DNA of 64,000 nucleotides from Salinimicrobium profundisediminis (GCF_026241755.1 NZ_JAPJDA010000007.1:1-64000); one strand, 5' to 3'; positions 1-11,384 are shown, counted from the first letter of the stretch. A program made the numbers and translations. The notes: generated by a model not told the origin, from the letters alone.

Positions 1-46
1 ACTGCATAAAAGTGACAACTCACAATTAAAACTATTCTAGCTAATG

Positions 47-66
47 CCTCGGGGCTTGCCCCGAGG
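47..66. terminator. GC-rich hairpin upstream of the ilv operon
   Basis: A perfect 8-bp stem, CCTCGGGG pairing with CCCCGAGG around a CTTG loop, is followed by a weak AT-rich stretch. It probably ends transcription of a gene left of the window, or is one copy of a dispersed palindrome. No coding region is visible in bases 1-258. Confidence 0.45.
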
Positions 67-207
67 ATTATTTACTCCCGCCTTTCTGCTGAAAATATCT
101 TTTGGAATTTAGCTATCGTAAATAATTAAGGGTTAAGTATTTGTTTTTCAGTTAATTAAAACTATTTAGTTGCTTCTGAAAATAATATGAAGCCAGCAAC
201 TTCAAGT

Positions 208-235
208 TTGTGCAAGATTTATGGGCCTAATTTTA
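208..235 (+). promoter_or_regulatory. Candidate promoter of the ilv operon
   Basis: TTG at 208-210 lies 17 bases before TAATTTTA at 228-235, which matches the flavobacterial -7 element TAnnTTTG except at the last base. The implied transcript start, around 241, leaves a very short leader before ilvD at 259, so there is no room for a conventional attenuator downstream of it. Confidence 0.4.
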
Positions 236-258
236 GAAAAAAATGACGAAATCCCGTA

Positions 259-1932
259 ATGAACAATAAGTACAGTAAAATTTTAACACAAAACGAATCT
301 CAACCGGCCTCTCAGGCCATGTTACATGCAATAGGTCTTACAAAAGAAGATTTTCAGAAGCCATTCGTGGGTATAGCAAGTACAGGCTATGAAGGGAATC
401 CCTGTAATATGCATCTTAATGAGCTTGCCACCCTGGTGAAAAAGGGTTGTAATGAAAATGGTCTTGTAGGCTTAATTTTTAATACCATAGGCGTAAGTGA
501 CGGAATTTCTATGGGTACACCGGGAATGCGCTATTCTCTTCCTTCCAGGGACATCATTGCAGATTCTGTTGAGACGGTCATCCATGCCATGTCGTATGAT
601 GCGCTTGTTACGGTTGTGGGGTGCGATAAGAATATGCCCGGCGCGCTTATGGCGATGTTAAGGATCAATAGGCCGTCTATTTTAGTGTATGGAGGAACAA
701 TAGCTTCGGGCTGCCACAATGGGAAAAAACTGGATGTGGTTTCGGTTTTTGAAGCCTGGGGCTCTAAGGTGTCTGGTGATATTAGTGACGAAGATTACAA
801 TAGCGTCATCGAAAAAGCCTGTCCCGGGGCAGGCGCATGTGGCGGAATGTATACCGCCAACACCATGGCTTCGGCTATTGAAGCTTTGGGGATGGCACTG
901 CCTTACAATTCGTCAAACCCTGCAACAGGAGCCGAAAAAAGAGCAGACTGCGAAGCCGCCGGAAAAGCTGTTCAGTTGCTTGTAGAGAAGGATATAAAGC
1001 CCAAAGATATTGTTACCCGAAAGGCACTTGAAAACGCCGTTAGGTTGATTACAGTGCTTGGAGGGTCTACCAATGCGGTACTTCACTTTTTGGCGATTGC
1101 AAAAGCTGCTGAAGTAGAATTTACCCTTGCCGATTTTGAGAAGATAAGTGATACCACCCCTTTCCTTGCCGATCTTAAGCCCAGCGGAAGATTTGCGATG
1201 GAAGATGTTCACAGTATAGGAGGCATTCCTGCCGTTTTAAAATATATGCTGAAGCATGATATGCTTCATGGGGACTGCCTCACGGTTACCGGTAAAACTT
1301 TAGCTGAAAATCTCGCTGATGTGCCCGATTTAACTGAAGGCCAGCAAGTGATAAGAGCAATTGAGAATCCTATTAAGACATCAGGACATTTAAGGATCCT
1401 GTACGGCAACCTTGCCGAAGGTGGATCGGTTGCCAAGATCACCGGGAAAGAAGGCTTGTTGTTTAAAGGTAAAGCCCGTGTGTTCAATAGTGAATATGAA
1501 GCGAATAGTGGCATTTCTGAAGGGAAAGTGAAGAAAGGTGATGTGGTAGTCATAAGATATGAAGGCCCTAAAGGTGGCCCGGGAATGCCCGAAATGCTGA
1601 AGCCTACGGCAGCGATAATGGGAGCAAAGCTCGGTAAAGATGTTGCCCTGATTACCGACGGAAGATTTTCGGGAGGGACCCACGGTTTTGTGGTAGGTCA
1701 TATTACCCCAGAAGCACAGGAAGGCGGGTTAATTGCCCTGGTTGAAGATGGAGATGAGATCACCATCGATGCCGAAGCCAATACAATTTCGGTTGATTTG
1801 AGTCCGGTGGAGATTCAGGAGCGAAGAAATAAATGGAGCGCCCCTAATCTTAAATTCAGCAAAGGTGTGCTTTATAAATATGCAAGAACAGTTTCTTCAG
1901 CCTCAGAAGGCTGTGTTACAGATGAATTCTAA
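259..1932 (+). CDS. ilvD: Dihydroxy-acid dehydratase
   Basis: This enzyme dehydrates 2,3-dihydroxyisovalerate and 2,3-dihydroxy-3-methylvalerate to the 2-oxo acids, a shared step of valine and isoleucine synthesis (EC 4.2.1.9). At 557 aa it is full length for the IlvD/Edd family. The probable Fe-S ligands are Cys49 (GNPCN), Cys122 ([10 protein letters not shown]) and Cys194 ([15 protein letters not shown]), and the C-terminal GRFSGGTHG signature is present. It is the first gene of ilvD-ilvB-ilvN-ilvC-ilvA, with only 11 bases to ilvB. Nothing about it looks unusual. Confidence 0.98.
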   Translation: MNNKYSKILTQNESQPASQAMLHAIGLTKEDFQKPFVGIASTGYEGNPCNMHLNELATLVKKGCNENGLVGLIFNTIGVSDGISMGTPGMRYSLPSRDIIADSVETVIHAMSYDALVTVVGCDKNMPGALMAMLRINRPSILVYGGTIASGCHNGKKLDVVSVFEAWGSKVSGDISDEDYNSVIEKACPGAGACGGMYTANTMASAIEALGMALPYNSSNPATGAEKRADCEAAGKAVQLLVEKDIKPKDIVTRKALENAVRLITVLGGSTNAVLHFLAIAKAAEVEFTLADFEKISDTTPFLADLKPSGRFAMEDVHSIGGIPAVLKYMLKHDMLHGDCLTVTGKTLAENLADVPDLTEGQQVIRAIENPIKTSGHLRILYGNLAEGGSVAKITGKEGLLFKGKARVFNSEYEANSGISEGKVKKGDVVVIRYEGPKGGPGMPEMLKPTAAIMGAKLGKDVALITDGRFSGGTHGFVVGHITPEAQEGGLIALVEDGDEITIDAEANTISVDLSPVEIQERRNKWSAPNLKFSKGVLYKYARTVSSASEGCVTDEF

Positions 1933-1943
1933 TAAGTAGAACT

Positions 1944-3677
1944 ATGGAAGTTAAAACAGCTGGTTTTAAAGAAGTTTCCACTGCGGAAACATTGAAAGTT
2001 TCGGGAGCAGAGGCCGTGATAAAGAGCCTTCTGGCCGAAGGGGTGGAGGTAATGTATGGATATCCCGGAGGCGCTATTATGCCCGTTTACGATGAAATTT
2101 TTAAATACAAGGGTCAAATTGAACATGTGCTCACCCGTCATGAACAGGGAGCGGCACATGCAGCACAGGGATACGCCCGGGTCACCGGAAAAGTGGGAGT
2201 GGCTATTGCAACTTCGGGTCCTGGAGCTACCAACCTCATAACAGGAATTGCCGATGCTCACATAGATTCTACGCCAATGGTATGCATTACCGGGCAGGTG
2301 GGGTCGCATCTTCTGGGAAGTGATGCTTTTCAGGAGATAGATATCGTGGGGCTTTCAACTCCCATTACAAAATGGAATTACCAGATTACCAAAGCTTCCG
2401 AAATTCCTGAAGTTCTTGCCAGGGCTTTTTACATTGCCCGAAGTGGAAGACCAGGCCCTGTTCTTATTGATATCACCAAAGATGCCCAGTTTGAAAGCCT
2501 GGACTTCAGCTACAAAAAATGCTCAGGAATAAGAAGCTATACGCCTTATCCTGAAGTCAACCTACTTCAAGTGGAAAGAGCTGCCCAGGCCATTAACAAT
2601 GCAAAAAAACCCATGATAGTTTTTGGGCAGGGAGTTATTTTGGGCAGTGCAGAAAAACTTTTAAAAGAGGTGGTTGAAAAGACCGGAATACCTGCAGCAT
2701 GGACAATTCTCGGACTTTCGGCATTGGAGACAGATCATCCGTTAAATGTTGGAATGGTAGGGATGCACGGCAATTATGCCCCCAATATTTTGACTAACGA
2801 ATGTGATGTGCTTATTGCCATAGGAATGCGTTTTGACGACCGGGTAACCGGAGACCTCAATACTTATGCAAAACAAGCTACCATTATTCATTTTGAAATA
2901 GATCCTGCCGAGGTAAACAAGAATGTACATGCTCATATCCCGGTATTGGGAGATGTGAAACAGACTTTAAAGCTGCTTCTCGAATTTCTTCAGCCAAAGA
3001 GCCATGATCAATGGCATAATAAATTTCGGGAGCTTCATAGTACTGAATACGAAAAGATCATCAAAAATGATCTTTCAGCAAGCGAAGGAAAGATAAAGAT
3101 GGCCGAAGTTCTCGATGAAATAAACACAGTTTCAAAAGGGGATGCTATCATAGTTTCAGATGTGGGCCAGCATCAAATGGTGGCCTGTAGATATGCAAAA
3201 TTCAACTCCTCGCGCAGTAATGTAACGTCGGGCGGACTGGGAACCATGGGGTTTGCTTTGCCTGCAGCCATTGGTGCAAAAATGGGAAGCCCTAACCGCC
3301 AGGTTGTGGCAATTATTGGTGACGGAGGTTTCCAGATGACGTTGCAGGAACTGGCTACCATTTATCAAATGAATGTTCCTGTGAAGATTGTTGTTTTAAA
3401 TAACAATTTTCTCGGAATGGTAAGGCAGTGGCAACAAATGTTCTTTGAAAAACGCTATGCTTCTACAGAAATGGTGAACCCCGATTTTACAGGCATCGCC
3501 AAAGCCTATCATTTAACCACCAGGAAAATTTCAGAAAGATCTAACCTTCAGGAGGCAGTACAGGAAATGCTGGCATCAGATAAACCTTTCTTTCTTGAAG
3601 TAGAAGTAGAAAAGGAAGAGTGCGTTTTCCCAATGATCACAACAGGAGCATCAGTTTCAGATATACGTTTAGAGTAA
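1944..3677 (+). CDS. ilvB: Acetolactate synthase large (catalytic) subunit
   Basis: This thiamine-diphosphate enzyme condenses pyruvate with pyruvate or 2-oxobutyrate to give acetolactate or acetohydroxybutyrate (EC 2.2.1.6). The 577-aa chain has the three expected domains: an N-terminal pyrimidine-binding domain with the catalytic Glu in TRHEQGAAHAAQGYAR, a central FAD-type domain, and a C-terminal ThDP-binding domain with GDGGFQMTLQELA...LNNN. The stop codon shares a base with the ilvN start (TAATG), which implies translational coupling to the regulatory subunit. Confidence 0.98.
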   Translation: MEVKTAGFKEVSTAETLKVSGAEAVIKSLLAEGVEVMYGYPGGAIMPVYDEIFKYKGQIEHVLTRHEQGAAHAAQGYARVTGKVGVAIATSGPGATNLITGIADAHIDSTPMVCITGQVGSHLLGSDAFQEIDIVGLSTPITKWNYQITKASEIPEVLARAFYIARSGRPGPVLIDITKDAQFESLDFSYKKCSGIRSYTPYPEVNLLQVERAAQAINNAKKPMIVFGQGVILGSAEKLLKEVVEKTGIPAAWTILGLSALETDHPLNVGMVGMHGNYAPNILTNECDVLIAIGMRFDDRVTGDLNTYAKQATIIHFEIDPAEVNKNVHAHIPVLGDVKQTLKLLLEFLQPKSHDQWHNKFRELHSTEYEKIIKNDLSASEGKIKMAEVLDEINTVSKGDAIIVSDVGQHQMVACRYAKFNSSRSNVTSGGLGTMGFALPAAIGAKMGSPNRQVVAIIGDGGFQMTLQELATIYQMNVPVKIVVLNNNFLGMVRQWQQMFFEKRYASTEMVNPDFTGIAKAYHLTTRKISERSNLQEAVQEMLASDKPFFLEVEVEKEECVFPMITTGASVSDIRLE

Positions 3678-4216
3678 TGGAAAAGAAAAATTATACAGTA
3701 TCGGTTTACACAGAAAATAACCTGGGGTTGCTAAGTAGAATAGCCGCCATTTTTTTGAAGAGACACATAAATATTGAAAGTATTACGGTCTCTCAAAGTG
3801 AGGTGCATGAGGTGATGCGGTTTATCATCATCGTAGAAGTGACTGAAGAGCAGGTCAAAAAGATCGTGGGACAAATTGAGAAACAAATAGAAGTAATTAA
3901 AGCTTTCTATCACAAAGATGAGGAGCTTATTTACCAGGAGACTGCCTTATATAAGGTGCGATCTTCAGATTTTGTAGAAGATTTTGACATCCAGAGTTTT
4001 ATTAAAAAGACCAATGCCCGCATTGTCACTGTTTCACCCAATTTCTTTGTCATTGAAAAAACTGGGGAGCGGCACGAGACTGAAAGCCTTTATGAAAAAT
4101 TGAAACCTTACGGGCTTATGCAGTTTGTAAGATCGGGAACCATTGCAGTTTCCAAAAATGAAATGCCAATATCAGAACTATTAGAAAAATTCAATACTTC
4201 AAATACAATACAATGA
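3677..4216 (+). CDS. ilvN: Acetolactate synthase small (regulatory) subunit
   Basis: This is the regulatory subunit of acetolactate synthase and normally confers valine feedback control. The start is taken at 3677 ([15 protein letters not shown]), giving 179 aa and a TAATG junction with ilvB; the longer frame from 3620 would run inside ilvB. An N-terminal ACT domain (about residues 5-75, with [20 protein letters not shown]) is followed by the ALS small-subunit C-terminal domain. The end overlaps the ilvC start by 4 bases (ATGA). Confidence 0.95.
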   Translation: MEKKNYTVSVYTENNLGLLSRIAAIFLKRHINIESITVSQSEVHEVMRFIIIVEVTEEQVKKIVGQIEKQIEVIKAFYHKDEELIYQETALYKVRSSDFVEDFDIQSFIKKTNARIVTVSPNFFVIEKTGERHETESLYEKLKPYGLMQFVRSGTIAVSKNEMPISELLEKFNTSNTIQ

Positions 4217-5682
4217 GTAACTATTTTAACAGCCTTTCAAGAGGCGAACAATTAGCTCAATTACAAACCTGCAGGTTCATGTCTAACGAAGAGTTTAATG
4301 ACGGCACCTCAGCTTTAATCGGTAAAAAAATAGTAATCGTGGGCTGTGGGGCGCAGGGGTTAAACCAGGGGCTCAACATGAGAGATAGCGGTCTTGATAT
4401 TTCTTATGCTTTAAGAGAAGGGGCAATTCAAAACAAGAGACAATCTTACCTCAATGCTACAGAAAATGGGTTTGAAGTAGGGAGTTTTCAGGAATTGATC
4501 CCACAGGCCGATTTGGTTATAAACCTTACCCCAGATAAGCAGCATTCTTCGGTGATAGAAGCTATTCAGCCTTTGATCAAAAAAGATGCAGTTCTTTCCT
4601 ATTCTCACGGCTTCAATATTGTGGAGGAAGGAATGAAGATAAGAGAAGATATTACTGTAATTATGGTTGCACCTAAATGCCCTGGGAGCGAGGTGCGTGA
4701 AGAGTACAAACGCGGTTTTGGTGTGCCTACGTTAATTGCTGTACATCACGAGAATGATCCGCATGGAATAGGTTTAGAGTGGGCAAAGGCTTATGCTTAT
4801 GCTACAGGCGGCCATAGGGCAGGAGTTTTGGAATCGTCTTTTGTAGCCGAAGTAAAATCTGATCTCATGGGCGAACAGACCATCCTGTGCGGCGTACTGC
4901 AAACCGGATCTATTTTGAGCTTCAATAAAATGGTTGCTGAAGGAGTAGAGCCGGGATATGCTGCAAAACTCATTCAGTATGGCTGGGAAACTATTACTGA
5001 AGCTCTAAAACATGGAGGAATTACTCAAATGATGGACAGGCTTTCAGATCCTGCAAAGGTGAGGGCGTATGAAATTTCCGAAGAACTGAAGGAAACGTTG
5101 AGACCCTTGTTTAGAAAACATATGGATGATATCATCACCGGTGCCTTTAGTTCAAGGATGATGAAAGATTGGGAGAATGATGATAAAGAATTGTTGGAGT
5201 GGAGAGCAGCTACAGAAAATACTGCTTTTGAAAAAACTGACGCTACTTCAGAAAAAATTAGTGAACAGGAATACTTTGACAAGGGCGTGCTTTTGGTGGC
5301 CTTTGTAAAATCTGGCGTAGAGCTGGCTTTCGAAACCATGGTAGAAGCCGGAATTATAGAAGAATCGGCTTATTATGAATCCCTTCATGAAGCGCCACTT
5401 ATTGCCAATACCATTGCAAGAAAGAAACTGTATGAAATGAACAGGATTATTTCGGATACAGCTGAATATGGTTGTTATCTTTTTGACCACTCCTGCAAAC
5501 CTTTGATAAAAGATTATATCAATAACCTGGAGCCAGATGTGATTGGAAGGGAGTATACTGGTAGTGTTCAGGATGAAAATAAAGTAACACAAATAAATGA
5601 ATCTGTAAGACAGCATTCTGTTGAAAAGGTTGGTGCAAAACTTAGAAAGGCGATGACCGCAATGAAAAAACTCGAAGTATAA
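4213..5682 (+). CDS. ilvC: Ketol-acid reductoisomerase (class II, long form)
   Basis: This enzyme carries out the Mg- and NADPH-dependent isomeroreduction of acetolactate and acetohydroxybutyrate (EC 1.1.1.86). At 489 aa it matches the long class II enzyme (E. coli type, about 491 aa) with a duplicated knotted C-terminal domain, rather than the roughly 330-aa class I form. A Rossmann GCGAQG motif lies near residue 45. The gene is overlapped by 4 bases at its start by ilvN, and its TAATG end is shared with ilvA. Confidence 0.97.
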   Translation: MSNYFNSLSRGEQLAQLQTCRFMSNEEFNDGTSALIGKKIVIVGCGAQGLNQGLNMRDSGLDISYALREGAIQNKRQSYLNATENGFEVGSFQELIPQADLVINLTPDKQHSSVIEAIQPLIKKDAVLSYSHGFNIVEEGMKIREDITVIMVAPKCPGSEVREEYKRGFGVPTLIAVHHENDPHGIGLEWAKAYAYATGGHRAGVLESSFVAEVKSDLMGEQTILCGVLQTGSILSFNKMVAEGVEPGYAAKLIQYGWETITEALKHGGITQMMDRLSDPAKVRAYEISEELKETLRPLFRKHMDDIITGAFSSRMMKDWENDDKELLEWRAATENTAFEKTDATSEKISEQEYFDKGVLLVAFVKSGVELAFETMVEAGIIEESAYYESLHEAPLIANTIARKKLYEMNRIISDTAEYGCYLFDHSCKPLIKDYINNLEPDVIGREYTGSVQDENKVTQINESVRQHSVEKVGAKLRKAMTAMKKLEV

Positions 5683-6956
5683 TGGATGAGCTAACTGCTG
5701 CTACAAAACAATACCGCCCGCAACTGGAGGCTGTAAGAGAGGCTAAAGAAAGGATCTCAAAAGTGACACTTTTGACACCTTTGGCTTCCTCATTTACATA
5801 TAGCAGGAAGTTTAATGCCAATATTTTTCTGAAAAGGGAAGATCTTCAACAGGTAAGGTCTTACAAAATTCGTGGTGCCTATAATAAGATCTCAAGTTTA
5901 CCTAAAGACCAGTTGAACAAGGGAGTTATTTGCGCCAGTGCCGGTAATCATGCCCAGGGAGTAGCCTTTGCATGTAATAAATTACAGACCAAAGGGGTTA
6001 TTTATATGCCGGTAACCACCCCACGCCAAAAAGTGGAACAAACCCAGATGTTTGGCGGGGAATGGGTAGAAGTTGTTCTAAAAGGTGACACTTTTGACGA
6101 TTCTTATAAACAGGCCGTAGTTCACGGCCTGGAGAAATCGTTGGTCTTTATTCACCCTTTTGATGACCCCAAGGTAATTGAAGGACAGGCAACCATTGCT
6201 CTCGAAATCCTTGAACAGGCCGGGGCTCCTATAGATTACGTTTTTGCACCCTTGGGCGGCGGCGGATTATTAGCGGGCTTATCTTCGGTATTTAAACAAC
6301 TTTCGCCCCAAACTAAAGTCATTGGAGTAGAGCCCGAAGGCGCTGCTTCTATGACCGCTTCCCTGCAGGAAGGGAAAGTAGTGGAGCTGCAAACTATTGA
6401 GCGATTTGTTGACGGTGCAGCGGTACAGAAGGTGGGAGCAATCAATTTTGATCTCTGCCGGGACAACCTGCACCAGATGCTTAGTATCCCCGAAGGTAAG
6501 ATTTGTCAAACCATTCTGGATCTTTACAACCAGGATGCTATAGTTGCTGAACCTGCAGGAGCTATGGCACTTGCGGCGCTTGATCTCTTTTCGGAAGAAA
6601 TTAAAGGCAAGAATGTGGTTTGCATTTTAAGTGGTGGCAATAATGACATCACCAGGACCGCCGAAATTAAAGAAAGGGCCTTACTGTATTCGGGTCTTAA
6701 GCATTATTTCATTGTGCGCTTTCCGCAGCGGGCCGGGGCTTTAAAAGAGTTTGTTGAAACTGTGTTAGGTCCAAATGACGATATTACCCATTTTGAATAC
6801 TCTAAAAAGCACCACAGGGAGAATGGTCCGGCTGTGGTAGGAATTGAGCTAAAGGATGCTGAAGATTTTGCACCTTTAGTGCAACGAATGAAGGATTACA
6901 ATTTCTATGGGCAGTATCTTAATGATAGCCCCGATCTTTTTCAGTTCCTGGTATAA
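5682..6956 (+). CDS. ilvA: Threonine dehydratase (biosynthetic)
   Basis: A PLP enzyme that deaminates threonine to 2-oxobutyrate, the entry step to isoleucine (EC 4.3.1.19). The 424-aa chain has the PLP-lysine motif SYKIRGAYNK, the glycine-rich phosphate-binding loop GGGGLLAGL, and a C-terminal ACT-like regulatory domain from about residue 335 (HYFIVRFPQRAGALKEF). Its place as the last gene of the ilv operon supports a biosynthetic rather than catabolic role. The single ACT-like domain makes it shorter than E. coli IlvA, which has two. Confidence 0.96.
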   Translation: MDELTAATKQYRPQLEAVREAKERISKVTLLTPLASSFTYSRKFNANIFLKREDLQQVRSYKIRGAYNKISSLPKDQLNKGVICASAGNHAQGVAFACNKLQTKGVIYMPVTTPRQKVEQTQMFGGEWVEVVLKGDTFDDSYKQAVVHGLEKSLVFIHPFDDPKVIEGQATIALEILEQAGAPIDYVFAPLGGGGLLAGLSSVFKQLSPQTKVIGVEPEGAASMTASLQEGKVVELQTIERFVDGAAVQKVGAINFDLCRDNLHQMLSIPEGKICQTILDLYNQDAIVAEPAGAMALAALDLFSEEIKGKNVVCILSGGNNDITRTAEIKERALLYSGLKHYFIVRFPQRAGALKEFVETVLGPNDDITHFEYSKKHHRENGPAVVGIELKDAEDFAPLVQRMKDYNFYGQYLNDSPDLFQFLV

Positions 6957-6960
6957 AAAA

Positions 6961-7094
6961 AGAAGCTGTCTAAAATATTGATAGTGGTTGAATTAATTGA
7001 TCAGGTTATCGGGTTGTGCAAACACCGGTAGCCTGATCAATTTGTTTCTGAATAAATTCAGAAGAACACTTTCAATAACTTTAAGACAGCCTCT
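6961..7094. repeat. 134-bp element with terminal inverted repeats (MITE-like or expanded terminator)
   Basis: The ends form an imperfect inverted repeat of about 27 bases that begins AGAAGCTGTCT on the left and, read in reverse complement, AGAGGCTGTCT on the right. Inside, TTGATCAGG (6997) pairs with CCTGATCAA (7040). It sits exactly between the convergent ilvA and leuB genes. A second element with nearly the same ends lies at 28289-28418. It has no coding capacity, and no target-site duplication is obvious. Confidence 0.6.
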
Positions 7095-7114
7095 ACAGGC
7101 AATAGACAACCATT

Positions 7115-8230
7115 CTAAATTATTGTCATTTGGCCAATAGTGAGGTTATTATCATTGATGTGATGATGCTCAGACTCACTTATTCTTCCTTCAAGAAAAT
7201 CACCCACTTTTTCTGTAGAGTAATGATTGTTCTTGTTTAGATCTTGTGTACAAACATTCAGTTTGATGCTTTCTTCAACTGCTTTTCTAATTACATCGGC
7301 TTCCCGGTTTAGATTGAAATGATCGAGTAGAAGTGCTGCAGATAAAATTGAAGCTACAGGGTTGGCAATTCCTTTCCCCGTGGCCTGCGGGAATGATCCA
7401 TGTATAGGCTCAAAAAGAGCATTTTCAAAACCCACTGAAGCTGAAGCCAGCAAGCCTATACTACCACCAATAACGCTGGCCTCGTCGGATATAATATCTC
7501 CAAACATATTTTCTGTAACGATCACATCAAATTGTTTTGGATCAAGCACCATTTGCATGGCCGCATTGTCTATAAAGAGAAAATCAAGGCTTACATCTGG
7601 ATATTCTTTAGCCATATTTGTTACTGTCTTTCTCCATAAGCGCGAAGTTTCCAGCACGTTTGCTTTATCTATAAGAGTAAGTTTCTTTTTCCTCTTTTGT
7701 GCTGCCTTAAAAGCAAGGTGGGCGAGTCTTTCAATTTCGTAGGTGCTGTAGGTGCAAAGATCGTTTGCAGTTTGACCATCTTCGCTGGTGCTTTTTTCTC
7801 CAAAATAGATTCCGCCGGTGAGTTCTCTGTAAATCACCATATCGGCTCCTGCGATTCGTTCGGGGCGCAAAGGGGAGTGCTCCAGCAGATTTTCGTAAGC
7901 TCTTACCGGCCTAATGTTGGCATATAGTCCAAGTTCTTTTCTCAATTTTAATAACCCCTGTTCTGGCCTGACTTTAGCGGCAGGGTCATTATCATATTTT
8001 GGATGGCCAATCGCACCAAACAAAACTGCATCAGACTCTTTACATAATTCTAAGGTAGAATGGGGGAGCGGGTCTCCGGTGCGGTCTATGGCAATGGCGC
8101 CCACTATTGCTTCTTCAAATTCAAAATCATGGTCAAAACGTTCATCTATTGCCTTTAAAATTTTTACTGATTGTTTTGTCACCTCTGGTCCAATTCCATC
8201 TCCCGGTAATACTGCTATTTTCAACTTCAT
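7115..8230 (-). CDS. leuB: 3-isopropylmalate dehydrogenase
   Basis: This NAD-dependent enzyme oxidatively decarboxylates 3-isopropylmalate to 2-oxoisocaproate in leucine synthesis (EC 1.1.1.85). The 371-aa protein starts [14 protein letters not shown] and carries the metal-binding [19 protein letters not shown] and the cofactor region [18 protein letters not shown]. It is the last gene of leuACDB, overlaps leuD by 4 bases, and faces ilvA across the inverted-repeat element. The C-terminal 15-20 residues after EGRISESE extend slightly past the usual family end. Confidence 0.98.
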   Translation of the reverse strand: MKLKIAVLPGDGIGPEVTKQSVKILKAIDERFDHDFEFEEAIVGAIAIDRTGDPLPHSTLELCKESDAVLFGAIGHPKYDNDPAAKVRPEQGLLKLRKELGLYANIRPVRAYENLLEHSPLRPERIAGADMVIYRELTGGIYFGEKSTSEDGQTANDLCTYSTYEIERLAHLAFKAAQKRKKKLTLIDKANVLETSRLWRKTVTNMAKEYPDVSLDFLFIDNAAMQMVLDPKQFDVIVTENMFGDIISDEASVIGGSIGLLASASVGFENALFEPIHGSFPQATGKGIANPVASILSAALLLDHFNLNREADVIRKAVEESIKLNVCTQDLNKNNHYSTEKVGDFLEGRISESEHHHINDNNLTIGQMTII

Positions 8231-8820
8231 ATTTGTAATTGTTTGTCTTCGTATTTCTTGATTGCGTTGCGCCTGCTTAATAGAAAATCTATATCGTCAT
8301 AACCATTTAACATACAGGTCTTTTTGTAAGGATCTATTTCAAAATTTTCAGCTTCTCCCGAATCTTTTATGCTGATTTGTTGATTTTCAAGATCGACAAT
8401 AATCTCTCCTGAAGGCTGTGAATTGAGGTAGTCAAATAGCTTTTCCAGGAACTCGGGAGAGACTTGTACCGGAAGGAGTCCGTTATTCAGGGCATTTCCT
8501 TTAAAAATGTCTGCAAAGTAGCTTGAAACTACAACCTTAAATCCATAGGCTTTAAGAGCCCATGCGGCATGTTCCCTGCTTGAGCCGCACCCAAAGTTGT
8601 CTCCGGCTACAAGGATAGGGCCCGCGTAAGATGGGTTGTTAAGACTGAAATCCGGGTTAAGATTTTCATCCTTTGTATATCTCCAGTCCCGGAAAAGATT
8701 TTCACCAAAACCGGCCTTATCTGTCGCTTTTAAGAATCGGGCAGGAATGATCTGGTCTGTGTCTATGTTTTCAGTTTCGAGAGGTACAGCAGTGGCAGTA
8801 AGTTTTATAAATTTTTCCAT
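8227..8820 (-). CDS. leuD: 3-isopropylmalate dehydratase small subunit
   Basis: The small subunit pairs with LeuC to isomerise 2- to 3-isopropylmalate (EC 4.2.1.33). The 197-aa protein has the swivelling aconitase-C domain, with [15 protein letters not shown] at the N-terminus and the substrate-loop motif [13 protein letters not shown] near residue 75. leuC ends immediately upstream (stop at 8821, leuD start at 8820), and the 3' end overlaps leuB by 4 bases. Confidence 0.97.
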   Translation of the reverse strand: MEKFIKLTATAVPLETENIDTDQIIPARFLKATDKAGFGENLFRDWRYTKDENLNPDFSLNNPSYAGPILVAGDNFGCGSSREHAAWALKAYGFKVVVSSYFADIFKGNALNNGLLPVQVSPEFLEKLFDYLNSQPSGEIIVDLENQQISIKDSGEAENFEIDPYKKTCMLNGYDDIDFLLSRRNAIKKYEDKQLQI

Positions 8821-10203
8821 TTAATTCAGGCTTTTGGTAAAGTCAACTAATTTTCCTGCTACAGCTGTGGCTGCTGCTGTTAATGGGCTGGCAAGAATAG
8901 TTCTTGCTCCCTGGCCCTGTCTACCTTCAAAGTTTCTGTTACTGGTAGAAACACAATATTCTCCTGCGGGAATCTTATCATCATTCATGGCAAGACAGGC
9001 CGAACAACCGGGCTGGCGCAAAGTAAAACCGGCATTTTCAAAGATCTCCTGAAGTCCTTCGGCTTTAATTTGGTCGGCTACCTGCCGGGAGCCGGGAACA
9101 ATTAAAGCGTTAACGTTAGCAGCTTTTTGCTTCCCTTTGATGTAAGACGCTGCTACTCTAAAATCTTCTATTCGCGAATTGGTGCAGCTTCCAATAAAGA
9201 TCCAGTTCACCGGTTTGTCAAGAAGAGATTCCCCCTGCACAAATCCCATGTATTCCAAAGCTTTATCTGCGCTTTTACCTGCGCCAGTAGGGATAGAGCC
9301 TGTAAGTTTTATTCCCATGCCGGGATTGGTGCCATAGGTAACCATAGGTTCAATATCTTCAGCCTCAAAACTCACTTCTTTGTCAAAAACAGCATTTTCG
9401 TCAGTTTTAAGGGTTTTCCAGTATGCCTTTCGTTTCTCAAATTCCTCTCCTTTAGGAGCAAATTCTTTTCCTTCAACATAATTGAAAGTAGTATCATCTG
9501 GAGCAATAAGTCCGCCACGGGCTCCCATTTCAATGCTCATATTACAAACCGTCATACGTCCTTCCATAGACATATTTTCGAATACATCTCCTGCATATTC
9601 ACAGAAGTACCCTGTACCCGAATTTGTTCCCAGCTTGCTGATGATGTAGAGAATAACATCTTTTGGGAGCACTCCTTTTTTCAACTTTCCATTGACATTC
9701 ACCCTCATCTTTTTCGGTTTCTCTACCAGAAGACACTGGCTGGCAAAAACCTGGGCCACCTGGCTGGTTCCAATACCAAAGGCAATGGTTCCAAAGGCAC
9801 CGTGCGTTGAGGTATGGCTATCTCCACATACTATGGTCATTCCCGGTTGGGTAATACCTAATTCGGGGGCCATAACATGCACAATTCCATTGTAAGGGTG
9901 TCCCAACCCGTAAAGCTGGATATTATTCTCTTCGCAGTTTTGCGTTAGCTCCGACAGTTGTTTTCTTGACAGGAGATCCTTTATAGGTAAATGTTGATTT
10001 AATGTAGGCGTATTATGATCGGCAGTGGCAACAATCTTGTCGGGCCTGTAAACCGAAATGCCCCGCTCCTTTAATTCATTAAAGGCCTGGGGGCTGGTAA
10101 CTTCATGGATGAGGTGTTTATCAATATACAAGACATCTGGCCCGTTAGGGATTGATTCCACAACATGCGAGTCCCAAATCTTATCAAATAACGTCTTCTT
10201 CAT
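8821..10203 (-). CDS. leuC: 3-isopropylmalate dehydratase large subunit
   Basis: This is the catalytic aconitase-family subunit with a [4Fe-4S] cluster. The 460-aa protein shows [14 protein letters not shown], a first cluster Cys in [12 protein letters not shown] and the paired cysteines in [10 protein letters not shown], all expected for LeuC. The start ATG shares one base with the leuA stop (TAATG), so leuA and leuC are likely translationally coupled. Confidence 0.98.
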   Translation of the reverse strand: MKKTLFDKIWDSHVVESIPNGPDVLYIDKHLIHEVTSPQAFNELKERGISVYRPDKIVATADHNTPTLNQHLPIKDLLSRKQLSELTQNCEENNIQLYGLGHPYNGIVHVMAPELGITQPGMTIVCGDSHTSTHGAFGTIAFGIGTSQVAQVFASQCLLVEKPKKMRVNVNGKLKKGVLPKDVILYIISKLGTNSGTGYFCEYAGDVFENMSMEGRMTVCNMSIEMGARGGLIAPDDTTFNYVEGKEFAPKGEEFEKRKAYWKTLKTDENAVFDKEVSFEAEDIEPMVTYGTNPGMGIKLTGSIPTGAGKSADKALEYMGFVQGESLLDKPVNWIFIGSCTNSRIEDFRVAASYIKGKQKAANVNALIVPGSRQVADQIKAEGLQEIFENAGFTLRQPGCSACLAMNDDKIPAGEYCVSTSNRNFEGRQGQGARTILASPLTAAATAVAGKLVDFTKSLN

Positions 10204-11372
10204 TAGGCAGAGGCTCGGTTTTTAAAACTTAAGTCCATAATCTCATGTAAGTCTGTATCTGCTACTTCTTTTTTAACATCGGCATAACTAAGGAAGGTGG
10301 CATAGACAATATCTAACTGCAATTTGGTTAGTTCATATCCCATAATTTTGGCTTTATAGGCAAGTGCAGCCCTGCCACTTCTTGCAGTGAGAATAATAGC
10401 CGATTCTGTGACTCCTACATCTGCAGGATCTATGATTTCGTAAGTTTCCCGGTTTTTAATGACCCCATCCTGGTGAATGCCCGAGCTGTGCGCGAAGGCA
10501 TTAGCCCCAACAATAGCTTTATTTGGTTGTACTACCATTCCCATTTCCCTCGAAACGAGGTTGCTTAATTCAAATAATAGTTTTGGGTTCAGGTTAGTAG
10601 TAAAGTTAAGGTCGGGGTGCTGCCTCAAAATCATAATTACTTCTTCAAGAGCTGTATTACCTGCACGTTCCCCAATGCCGTTTATGGTACATTCCACCTG
10701 GCGGGCGCCATTTCTAATTGCTGCAATGGCATTTGCGGTGGCAAGCCCAAGATCATTGTGACAATGACAGGAAATAATTACATTCTCGATGTTTTTTACA
10801 TTCTCTTTTAGGTATTTTATCTTTTGTCCGTATTCTTCAGGAAGGCAATATCCCGTAGTATCGGGTATATTTAATACGGTGGCACCTGCTTCTACTGCGG
10901 CGGTACATACACGGGCCAGGAACTCATTGTCGGTGCGTCCGGCATCTTCAGCATAAAATTCCACGTCATCTACAAAATTTTTGGCATAGGAAACTGCTTC
11001 CCTCGCCCTCACGATAATCTCTTCGCGGGTGGAATTAAATTTATACTTAATGTGAGAATCTGAAGTTCCAATCCCGGTGTGAATTCTTGGCCTTTTAGCA
11101 GGTTTTAATGCTTCGGCAGCAACTTCTATATCTTTCTTTACGGCCCGGGTGAGTCCGCAAACGCTGGTATTTTTAACGAGTTTGGAGATTTCAGATACCG
11201 ATTTAAAATCGCCGGGGCTTGAAACAGGAAATCCTGCCTCTATAACATCTACTCCCAGCGCTTCCAGCTTTTCAGCAATCTTCAGTTTTTGCCTGGTTTC
11301 AAGTTTACAACCCGGTACTTGCTCCCCATCTCTCAGGGTGGTGTCAAAAATTTGTACCCTTTCTTTACTCAT
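10203..11372 (-). CDS. leuA: 2-isopropylmalate synthase, short form without regulatory domain
   Basis: This enzyme condenses acetyl-CoA with 2-oxoisovalerate, the committed step to leucine (EC 2.3.3.13). The 389-aa protein has the TIM-barrel signatures [11 protein letters not shown] at the N-terminus and the HxH metal ligands in [15 protein letters not shown]. It ends soon after the catalytic region, so the C-terminal leucine-binding (LeuA dimer) domain of the roughly 510-aa classical enzymes is missing. Homologous short condensing enzymes include homocitrate and re-citrate synthases, but the leuCDB context fixes the role. It is the first gene of the operon and is preceded by a possible leader peptide. 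Confidence 0.95.
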   Translation of the reverse strand: MSKERVQIFDTTLRDGEQVPGCKLETRQKLKIAEKLEALGVDVIEAGFPVSSPGDFKSVSEISKLVKNTSVCGLTRAVKKDIEVAAEALKPAKRPRIHTGIGTSDSHIKYKFNSTREEIIVRAREAVSYAKNFVDDVEFYAEDAGRTDNEFLARVCTAAVEAGATVLNIPDTTGYCLPEEYGQKIKYLKENVKNIENVIISCHCHNDLGLATANAIAAIRNGARQVECTINGIGERAGNTALEEVIMILRQHPDLNFTTNLNPKLLFELSNLVSREMGMVVQPNKAIVGANAFAHSSGIHQDGVIKNRETYEIIDPADVGVTESAIILTARSGRAALAYKAKIMGYELTKLQLDIVYATFLSYADVKKEVADTDLHEIMDLSFKNRASA

Positions 11373-11384
11373 ATCAAATAAAAT

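Noticed and set aside
187-246. 19-codon frame in the ilvD leader as an attenuator peptide
   Set aside because: It encodes only one Leu and one Ile, has no following terminator-antiterminator structure, and begins upstream of the predicted transcript start.
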